A stretch of 8,889 nucleotides of DNA from JBNJEM01 sp051745935 (GTDB lineage Bacteria; Planctomycetota; Planctomycetia; Pirellulales; Pirellulaceae), in assembly GCA_051745935.1 (NCBI GenBank), contig JBNJEM010000313.1:1-8889 (forward strand). Direction: 5' to 3'. Below, in pieces: positions 1-5,315 of the stretch. A program made the position numbers and the translations under genes. Each line of letters opens with the position of its first letter. Positions within the stretch are counted from its first letter, which is position 1. The notes beneath the pieces were generated by a model that was not told the origin of the DNA, did not search any database, and worked only from the letters and a program-made list of their open reading frames with translations.

Positions 1-96
1 AGCCCGTGGCATTTGCACCCGGCAAAGCCCTTTTTCAAAATGTGCAACGGAAGTGCGAACGTCCGCAGGTATCGGTCTCTTGCCCGTGAACGGTTA
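1..96 (-). repeat. Inverted copy of one arm of the interspersed repeat at 3606-3855 (cut by window edge)
   Basis: Read on the minus strand, this stretch aligns over its whole length with 3606-3700, with scattered substitutions and one single-base indel. The end at 83-96 (CCCGTGAACGGTTA) is an exact reverse complement of the element terminus at 3606-3619. The other end starts inside the CCACGGG/CCCGTGG palindrome, so the repeat almost certainly continues to the left of the window. Both copies keep the short inverted pair TTGCAC/GTGCAA (13-18 and 43-48 here), which suggests a conserved fold. No coding potential is seen. It is a second copy of a dispersed non-coding element, not part of a gene. 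Confidence 0.85.
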
Positions 97-318
97 CCGT
101 TTTGGATAAGAACCCAGGACGCCACCAGGCTGGGGTCCCGTCATCCAAGGGGGTTGGAAAAGAGGGCTCGGTTTTGTTATGGGCTGTGAGACTTTGGCCG
201 CTGCGGGTACGTCAGGCTTTTCAGGGAGATCCGCGTGAGTCTGGTGAAACAGGGTAAGGGTCCCTGACCGGCGGCGATCAGCCTGCAAGGGTCGACCTGC
301 AGCGCCGCCGCCAATCGG
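97..318. other. Non-coding stretch with nothing recognised
   Basis: A minus-strand open frame covers 94-288, but its composition is not protein-like, it has no recognisable motif and no ribosome binding site, and it runs into the repeat at its left end. I see no RNA gene, terminator or repeat here apart from a trivial short palindrome (AGGGTCCCT). Confidence 0.5.
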
Positions 319-441
319 CTAACCGGCCACCAGTTCGGCGGGCTTGACCGTGAGCTCGAGACTGCTCGCCGGCGTGGACGTCTCCTTGCCCCCCAATAAT
401 GGCCCTATCGGGCGGACTGGACACTTGAATCTTTGCCGCAT
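319..441 (-). pseudogene. Possible C-terminal gene remnant, about 40 codons
   Basis: A minus-strand frame runs from an ATG at 441 to a TAG at 319-321. Its last stretch, ending ELTVKPAELVAG, reads like a natural protein C-terminus. Of the final 20 codons, 17 end in G or C, a coding-like bias not seen in the first half of the frame. The frame upstream is closed by a stop near 477 and no ribosome binding site is visible. It overlaps the promoter-like sequence of the diverging cytochrome gene, so it is unlikely to be an intact gene. I cannot name a family. It may be the decayed end of a gene displaced by rearrangement, or chance. Confidence 0.2.
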
Positions 442-453
442 AGAGGATGTAAT
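425..453 (+). promoter_or_regulatory. Sigma70-like promoter for the diheme cytochrome gene
   Basis: TTGAAT (425-430) and TGTAAT (448-453) are separated by exactly 17 bp. They match the -35 and -10 consensus at 4 of 6 and 5 of 6 positions. Transcription would start near 460, giving a leader of about 37 nt that contains the GAGGA ribosome binding site at 482-486. PVC housekeeping promoters are poorly defined, so this is a prediction from the general bacterial consensus. Confidence 0.5.
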
Positions 454-496
454 GAAGGCAACTGGCGAAAAGATCTAATACGAGGACCCAATAGGC

Positions 497-3436
497 ATGA
501 CTGCAACTATCGCAACAGGACGACCGAAAACCGCGGCTACCGTGGCTGTCATCTGTGTGTTCTTCCTATCCAGCCTTTCTGGTGCGGCCAAGGAACAGGT
601 GGTTACCGTCCAAACGGAGGCGGACAGTGAAGCGGTCAACTACGAGAGCTATCGGGCCATGGATGGTGACCCGGAAACCATGTGGCATACGCAATGGGAG
701 GACGGTGAGACGGCTCATCCGCACGAATTGACGGTGGATCTCGGGTCGGTGTATGTGCTGACGGGGTTTCATTATCTGCCCCGTGTTGGTGGTGGTCAAA
801 ACGGTACCATAAAAGCCTATGAGGTTTATGTCAGCAGCAGCCGGGAAGACTTTGGGGAACCGGTTCTCAAAGGCACATTCTCGCATGCGACGGAAAAGAA
901 CGAGGTGTCTTTTCCCGAGCCGCTGACAGGACGTTATTTCAAGTTGCGCGCTCTGTCCGAAGTGAATGGTAAGAAATGGGCGTCGGTGGCGGAACTGAAA
1001 CTACTTGGATCCAAGAAAGGGGAGGCTGGAAAAGGGGAGGGGGATCTCACGTTTCGCGCCGATCGCTGGGGGGGGTTCGCCGTTTCTGATCCGAAGACCG
1101 AGATTGAGCTGCAGTACGAGGCATTGCGACGGGATTTGAAGCGACGAAAGGTATTCGAGCAAGTTGCTCCTCAGGCATTTCATACGGCGGCGTTGATTCA
1201 CTCCTCGGACCGGGATCCCGCCGATGTCGTGCTGCGTCGCACGAAAACGCTGCTCGGGGACATTCGCACGATGTCTTCCGCGCCTGATTTGGCGTCTTTT
1301 GGGAAACAGCTAAGCCAATTGGAAAGCCGTTGTTCAAACACGGACGTGGATGACGGTGAAGCGCGGTTCGCGCTCTATAAGGACATTTGTAGTCTGCGGC
1401 GCGAGATTGCGTTTTCCAATCCGCTTTTGAATTTCGACGAGATCCTTTTTCTGAAGCGGCATCGGGCCACGTTCAACCACATGTGCGATCAGTACTACGG
1501 GATCAATGCCCGGCCGGGGGGCGGTTTGTTCGTGCTTTCGGATCCCTTTGGGCCCAAACCAACGACCCGTGATATTCTTGACGGCGCCGTGGTCGAACGG
1601 GGGCGATTGAAAGGGGAGCAGCTGCAAGGCGGTTCCTTCCTTTCCCCCGATCTTTCCCATGACGCGGACGAGATCCTGTTCGCGTATGTTGAATGCGAGG
1701 GGGACACGAAGCATCGTCATCACACGGATCCGTCCAGAGGTCATTGGCATCGGGGACGCTGCTACCATGTTTTCAAAGTCAACGTGGATGGAAGCGGTCT
1801 TCAACAGCTGACCGATGGCACGTGGAACGACTTTGATCCCTGCTGGCTGCCAAACGGTCGAGTGGCTTTTATCTCGGAGCGTCGGGGCGGTTATCTGCGT
1901 TGCGGGCGGGTTTGCCCGACGTATACGCTGTATGACATGAATCCAGACGGTAGTGACATTCTGTGGCTCAGTCCACACGAAACGAATGAATGGCATCCTA
2001 GTGTCACTCACGGGGGCATGATCATCTATACGCGGTGGGACTATATTGACCGTCACGGCTGTGTCGCTCATCTTCCCTGGATCACGACGCCCGACGGACG
2101 AGACTCTCGGGCGGTGCATGGCAACTTCGCGCCCCGGGAACAGCGGGCGGACATGGAGCTGGACATCCGGGCGATTCCCGGATCGGACCGGTTCGTGGCC
2201 ACGGGCGCGCCCCATCACGGACAGGCTTTCGGCTCCCTGGTGATGTTTGATTCGAAGATTCCCGATGACGATGCCATGGCGCCCGTGCAACGGCTTACTC
2301 CGGAAATCAAGTTCCCGGAAACCGAAGGAGGATCCCAGGTCTACGGCACGGCTTGGCCGCTGAGTGAAACGTATTATCTTTGCGTTTACGATCCCACCAT
2401 GGGACCCGGCATGGGCCGGCAAGGGAGAGGGTATGTCCCTGGGAATTATGGCATCTATCTCCTGGATGTTTTCGGAAACAAAGAGCTTCTGTACCGAGAT
2501 CCCGAAATCGCTTGCCAGAATCCGATGCCGCTTCGACCACGGAAAAAGCCGCCCGTCGTCCCCGTGGCCTCCGAGCGACATGAAGACGTGGAGGCCGAGG
2601 AGACCACGATCGGGGTCATCGACGTGTATGACAGTCTGAAACCGTGGCCGGCCGGCACGGAGATCAAGGAACTGCGGGTATACCAGATCATTCCCATGTC
2701 AACGCCGTCCGGCTCGCCGCCGCACGAAACCGGATTGCGACTTCCCACGGCTCAAGATTCCGTCAACCCGGTGCGTCATGTGCTGGGAACCGTGCCGGTG
2801 GAGGAGGACGGAAGCGCCTATTTCAAAGCCCCACCCATGAAAGAACTCTTCTTTCAGGCGATTGACGAAAAGGGCCTGGCTGTTCAATCGATGCGTTCCG
2901 CCACGTATGTCCAGCCGGGTGAAAAGCTGGTTTGTCAGGGCTGTCACGAACCCAAGCAGAAAGCGCGCAAGTCGCCGGAAACCGTTCCACTGGCGTTCCG
3001 GCGAGGCCCGTCCACCATGGAACCAGATGTGGAGGGAAGTAATCCGTTCAGCTACCCGCGCCTGGTTCAGCCCGTGTTGGACAACCATTGCTTGGAATGC
3101 CATGAAGAGCATCCGGACACGGCGCCGCGCCTCGACCGGGAGGTGGTCGCGCAGGGAAGAAAGAAGTGGTATGCTTCCTATTTCAGCCTGGCTCCCGACT
3201 ATGGATTCTGGAAATATGGGGACCGTTTCCGAACCACGCCCGGTGAATTCGGCGCCCGTGCCTCCAAACTCTATGAGCTGCTACAAGAGGGCCACCATGA
3301 CGTGGACCTCTCGTCGGAAGAGATGCACCGCATCACGCTGTGGCTCGATTCCACCTCGCTGTTCTACGGGGTCTACGAGAAGGAGGGCGGAGAAGCCCAA
3401 TTGCGGGGCGAGATTGCACAACCCACTTTGGAGTAA
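497..3436 (+). CDS. Secreted diheme cytochrome c, HzsA-related, with N-terminal discoidin (F5/8 type C) domain
   Basis: Predicted exported protein of 979 residues. Residues 1-31 form a signal peptide: KT, a hydrophobic core at 14-28, then a small-residue cleavage site near SGAAK. Residues about 36-170 look like a discoidin/F5-8 type C fold (MWHTQW, ELTVDLGSVYVLTGF, and a YFKLRALSE strand ending in AELKLL), which commonly binds carbohydrate or other surfaces. The middle, about 370-670, has TolB/WD40-like propeller strands (FLSPDLSHDADEILFA, GLQQLTDGTWNDFDPCWLPNGRVAFIS). The tail carries two class c haem sites: CQGCH (813-817) and CLECH (865-869, in LVQPVLDNHCLECH). This order resembles the alpha subunit of anammox hydrazine synthase and the many related PVC proteins of unknown role. 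No HzsB/C-like gene is in the window. From memory, Kuenenia HzsA has a Tyr haem ligand four residues after the first CXXCH histidine; here that residue is Gln821. I infer a periplasmic or surface electron-transfer protein with unknown substrate, not hydrazine synthase. GAGGA at 482-486 supports the ATG at 497. Confidence 0.85.
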   Translation: MTATIATGRPKTAATVAVICVFFLSSLSGAAKEQVVTVQTEADSEAVNYESYRAMDGDPETMWHTQWEDGETAHPHELTVDLGSVYVLTGFHYLPRVGGGQNGTIKAYEVYVSSSREDFGEPVLKGTFSHATEKNEVSFPEPLTGRYFKLRALSEVNGKKWASVAELKLLGSKKGEAGKGEGDLTFRADRWGGFAVSDPKTEIELQYEALRRDLKRRKVFEQVAPQAFHTAALIHSSDRDPADVVLRRTKTLLGDIRTMSSAPDLASFGKQLSQLESRCSNTDVDDGEARFALYKDICSLRREIAFSNPLLNFDEILFLKRHRATFNHMCDQYYGINARPGGGLFVLSDPFGPKPTTRDILDGAVVERGRLKGEQLQGGSFLSPDLSHDADEILFAYVECEGDTKHRHHTDPSRGHWHRGRCYHVFKVNVDGSGLQQLTDGTWNDFDPCWLPNGRVAFISERRGGYLRCGRVCPTYTLYDMNPDGSDILWLSPHETNEWHPSVTHGGMIIYTRWDYIDRHGCVAHLPWITTPDGRDSRAVHGNFAPREQRADMELDIRAIPGSDRFVATGAPHHGQAFGSLVMFDSKIPDDDAMAPVQRLTPEIKFPETEGGSQVYGTAWPLSETYYLCVYDPTMGPGMGRQGRGYVPGNYGIYLLDVFGNKELLYRDPEIACQNPMPLRPRKKPPVVPVASERHEDVEAEETTIGVIDVYDSLKPWPAGTEIKELRVYQIIPMSTPSGSPPHETGLRLPTAQDSVNPVRHVLGTVPVEEDGSAYFKAPPMKELFFQAIDEKGLAVQSMRSATYVQPGEKLVCQGCHEPKQKARKSPETVPLAFRRGPSTMEPDVEGSNPFSYPRLVQPVLDNHCLECHEEHPDTAPRLDREVVAQGRKKWYASYFSLAPDYGFWKYGDRFRTTPGEFGARASKLYELLQEGHHDVDLSSEEMHRITLWLDSTSLFYGVYEKEGGEAQLRGEIAQPTLE

Positions 3437-3605
3437 GGCGGGGGACTGATTTCACGACGTGTTAGAGGATGGGTAACTGTTCGGGTATGTAACCGTTCGC
3501 GAGTAGCGAGAAAGAGAACCGCTAATCAACGCTGATCAACGCAGGCGTTCAACGCAATGCTCGGATCACAATGGGCCGCCGAACGGAACGAACAATGAAA
3601 AAAGC
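3437..3605. other. Intergenic DNA with degenerate repeat fragments
   Basis: No gene is seen after the cytochrome stop codon. The stretch holds degenerate copies of the neighbouring element's terminal motif: TAACTGTTCGGG at 3474-3485 and TAACCGTTCGCGAG at 3490-3503, the latter matching the terminus at 12 of 14 positions. A near-perfect tandem 10-mer, GCTAATCAAC then GCTGATCAAC, lies at 3521-3540. No strong terminator hairpin with a T-run follows the stop codon. Confidence 0.6.
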
Positions 3606-3688
3606 TAACCGTTCACGGGCAAAAGACTGATGTCCGCGGGCGTTCGCACGTCCGTTGCACATTTGAGGAAAGGCTTTTCGAGGTGCAA

Positions 3689-3711
3689 ATGCCACGGGCT
3701 TGTCCCGTGGT
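3689..3711 (+). repeat. Left arm of internal 23-bp inverted repeat, self-palindromic
   Basis: Perfect reverse complement of 3782-3804. The core CCACGGG-CTTGT-CCCGTGG folds alone into a 7-bp GC-rich stem with a 5-nt loop. I recall this motif as widely dispersed between genes in planctomycete and verrucomicrobial genomes. That is memory, not a search. Confidence 0.85.
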
Positions 3712-3781
3712 TCGTTACGTTCCACGCTACCGACAGGCAGCAGTGGTGTGTCTGGCCGGTGTGTAGCGGCGAGCGTGAACC

Positions 3782-3804
3782 ACCACGGGACAAGCCCGTG
3801 GCAT
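3782..3804 (-). repeat. Right arm of internal 23-bp inverted repeat, self-palindromic
   Basis: Perfect reverse complement of 3689-3711 across a 70-nt spacer. The similarity goes on imperfectly beyond the 23 bp: GTGGTTCG after the left arm pairs with CGTGAACCACC before the right arm, which has an extra ACC. The larger element is therefore partly palindromic. Confidence 0.85.
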
Positions 3805-3856
3805 CCATGCGGGCCTTGTGTGTCCAGGCCGTGTATCGGCACCCGTGAACGGTTAC

Positions 3857-3891
3857 CCAAACCCAAATACCCTCGGCACGAGGCCAAGGGG
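3857..3891 (+). repeat. Direct repeat copy 1 carrying a hairpin
   Basis: This starts CCAAACCC, continues into an AATACC stretch, and ends with the palindrome CCCTCGGC/GCCAAGGG (3870-3877 and 3883-3890), which has one mismatched pair around a 5-nt loop. It aligns with the copy at 3925-3958, differing by one single-base indel and a few substitutions. It is a second repeat family, placed directly after the 250-bp element. Confidence 0.7.
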
Positions 3892-3924
3892 GCGATGCGG
3901 GATTGGTGCCGTTGCCGGTAGCTT

Positions 3925-3958
3925 CCAAACCCGATACCGTCGGCACGGGGCCGACGGG
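3925..3958 (+). repeat. Direct repeat copy 2 carrying a perfect hairpin
   Basis: This is the better-preserved copy of the unit at 3857-3891. The stem CCGTCGGC/GCCGACGG (3937-3944 and 3950-3957) is a perfect 8-bp GC-rich pairing around a 5-nt loop. With no T-run it is not a classical intrinsic terminator. Its place between convergent genes would suit a REP-like element or a bidirectional transcript end. Confidence 0.75.
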
Positions 3959-4140
3959 GGAAGAAGCACACAGGTTCGGACAGTCTACAATTCGCGCAAA
4001 ATCGGGAGCGCTCTAATTAGCCTGTGTTGTCATAAGCATAGTGTACAGGCACGTCCAGTCTAGCCCGACGCGAACCATGTTGTAATCAAGACCCCGCCAA
4101 CCACCTGAGAGCCAGTTACTGTACAAGAGTTCGAGCAGGT
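3959..4140. other. Intergenic DNA, nothing recognised
   Basis: This lies between the hairpin repeats and the end of the Fe-S protein gene. I see only an 8-bp palindrome, GAGCGCTC, at 4006-4013. A minus-strand open frame passing through 4013-4357 is out of frame with the real gene and has no supporting motif. Confidence 0.5.
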
Positions 4141-5274
4141 CTATCGTGACGATGGCGGGGCCAGTAAACGGTCCAGCTTGGATTTGATCTGCATGCGGAT
4201 CAGTTCGCCCAGTCCAAGTCTTCCACGAGCGCGGCCTACGTTGAGGGCGGATTCGGCGTGATCCTTGGGGATTTTGGGTTGTTCCGATGGCGGTTTGCGC
4301 ACGAGCGTTAGGCATTGGTTCGGACACGTGCTGACACACAAACCGCAGCCAATACACCGGTCCACATCCAGGACCGCCTTCCCGTCATTCCAAGAAATTG
4401 CCTCCATTTGGCACCGTTCCGCGCAGCGACCGCATCCCGTGCACGCGCGGCCGTCCAGGCGCGCGGAAAAGGGACTGCAGACACTCTCGCCCGGTTTCGG
4501 AGAGCGCTTCAGGGAACGCAGTATGCCACAGCAGCAACCGCAACACGTGCACATGAAGAGAGGTTCCTGTGCATTATCCGGCTGCAGCACCAACCCGCTC
4601 TCTTCGGCCCTCTGCAAAATGTCCAAGGTCTCCACCACGTCGATTTTTCTGCCTCGCCCGCTTTGCACTATGTAGTCCGCAATGGAACCAAGAGTTAGAC
4701 AGCTTTCCTCGGGCTTTTCGCAGCCCTGCCCCAGCAGCCGCATGGCTTGTCGACAGATGCAATTCGACACCGCGAAACCCGTATTACTCCGAATTACGTC
4801 CTCGGCTATTTCATAAGGCATCACATCGTGACGGAGCTCAATGCTTTTTCCGACGGGGATCGTGCGCATTTGCGGAGCTTTCCGCCAATGGTCGGGTTGG
4901 ATGTACGCCGGCTCGTATTCCAGGGCATCCTCCACGAGCTCTGGCGTGAGCCGATTTACTTGGCCCTCCCAAAACCCTAGAACGTACTGCAACGCCATAT
5001 AACGAGGCGGTTCCTCGTTCTGTTGCGTCCGCATGATGAGCCCCTTCTTGTCCAATGCATCCAGACGCTCCGTAGCCTCGGACACCGAGATTCCAGCACG
5101 ACGAGCAATCACTCGAGCCTCCTCGGGTATGATCGTGAGGCGGATCGCGAGCTCGGCATCCTCAGGCGTGAACAAACGCCGTAGAACGCGCATCTCCACC
5201 CCGCTTTCCGTTCTCGGAAATCCGGCCGGGAGACTGTCCAAGTGCGTGGCCAATTTCTCATACACGTCTTCCAC
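4141..5274 (-). CDS. Winged-helix protein with Cys-rich centre and C-terminal 2x[4Fe-4S] ferredoxin domain
   Basis: Predicted cytoplasmic protein of 377 residues counted from a GTG at 5274. Residues about 36-85 look like a winged-helix module (EEARVIARRAGISVSEATERLDALDKKGLI). A middle part has four spaced cysteines (172, 174, 185, 192). A striking CTCCGCCC cluster lies at 242-249. Two ferredoxin motifs follow: CxxCxxCxxxC at 278-288 and CIGCGLCVSTCP at 307-318. In all there are 20 cysteines. I recognise it as a family of 4Fe-4S dicluster proteins with an N-terminal helix-turn-helix, known mainly from anaerobes and without a settled function. It lies 41 bp after the kinase gene with no terminator between, so co-transcription is likely. 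Roles as a redox-responsive regulator or as an electron carrier are both inference. A TTG 36 bp upstream stays in frame, but GTG is preferred because of the GGAGGA site and because the family, as I recall it, starts with a MxDVYxxLAxHLD-like sequence. Confidence 0.85.
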   Translation of the reverse strand: MEDVYEKLATHLDSLPAGFPRTESGVEMRVLRRLFTPEDAELAIRLTIIPEEARVIARRAGISVSEATERLDALDKKGLIMRTQQNEEPPRYMALQYVLGFWEGQVNRLTPELVEDALEYEPAYIQPDHWRKAPQMRTIPVGKSIELRHDVMPYEIAEDVIRSNTGFAVSNCICRQAMRLLGQGCEKPEESCLTLGSIADYIVQSGRGRKIDVVETLDILQRAEESGLVLQPDNAQEPLFMCTCCGCCCGILRSLKRSPKPGESVCSPFSARLDGRACTGCGRCAERCQMEAISWNDGKAVLDVDRCIGCGLCVSTCPNQCLTLVRKPPSEQPKIPKDHAESALNVGRARGRLGLGELIRMQIKSKLDRLLAPPSSR

Positions 5275-5283
5275 CGTGATATC

Positions 5284-5289
5284 TCCTCC
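5284..5289 (-). promoter_or_regulatory. Shine-Dalgarno site GGAGGA that fixes the start of the Fe-S protein
   Basis: Reading the minus strand, GGAGGA ends 9 nt before the GTG at 5274-5272. It lies downstream of the in-frame TTG at 5310, inside what would be coding sequence if the longer start were used. This is the main reason for choosing the shorter protein. Confidence 0.75.
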
Positions 5290-5315
5290 GAGATCGGGCC
5301 CTTTGCCCAACGTGG

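Larger units (their letters stand above)
3606..3855 (+). repeat. 250-bp MITE-like/palindromic intergenic element with 14-bp terminal inverted repeats
   Basis: The ends are perfect 14-bp inverted repeats: TAACCGTTCACGGG at 3606-3619 and its exact complement at 3842-3855. Nested inside is a perfect 23-bp inverted repeat (3689-3711 and 3782-3804), each arm of which is itself a hairpin with arms CCACGGG/CCCGTGG. A further stem, TTGCAC/GTGCAA, sits at 3655-3660 and 3683-3688. The left arm recurs inverted at 1-96. There is no transposase and no convincing target-site duplication at the ends. It lies between convergent genes, so its hairpins could also act as two-way transcription stops. The small open frames across it (with CHGLVPW-like peptides) are translations of the repeat, not genes. 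Confidence 0.75.

Noticed and set aside
1334..2581. 415-codon open frame on the minus strand opposite the cytochrome gene
   Set aside because: It lies wholly antisense to a gene with clear domains, has no recognisable motif, and reflects the codon bias of the plus-strand gene.
497..3436. Calling this gene hydrazine synthase alpha (hzsA)
   Set aside because: An extra discoidin domain, no HzsB/C genes in the window and Gln at the expected Tyr ligand position make a role in anammox unlikely.
3606..3958. CRISPR array
   Set aside because: The repeats are inverted or present in only two copies, without regular spacing, and no cas gene is in the window.
3549..3971. Several small open frames on both strands in the intergenic region
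   Set aside because: Their peptides (CHGLVPW, MDATGLSRGG and similar) are translations of the palindromic repeats; no ribosome binding sites or family motifs are present.
4092..4160. CCCCGCC (4092-4098) and GGCGGGG (4154-4160) as terminator of the Fe-S gene
   Set aside because: The loop is over 50 nt, one arm lies in the coding region, and there is no T-run.
4013..4357. 114-codon minus-strand frame overlapping the end of the Fe-S gene
   Set aside because: Out of frame with the well-supported ferredoxin domain, and no motif in its unique part.
5275..5310. Longer Fe-S protein from a TTG at 5310
   Set aside because: The strong GGAGGA site lies inside this extension and serves the GTG at 5274; the 12 extra residues are not family-like.
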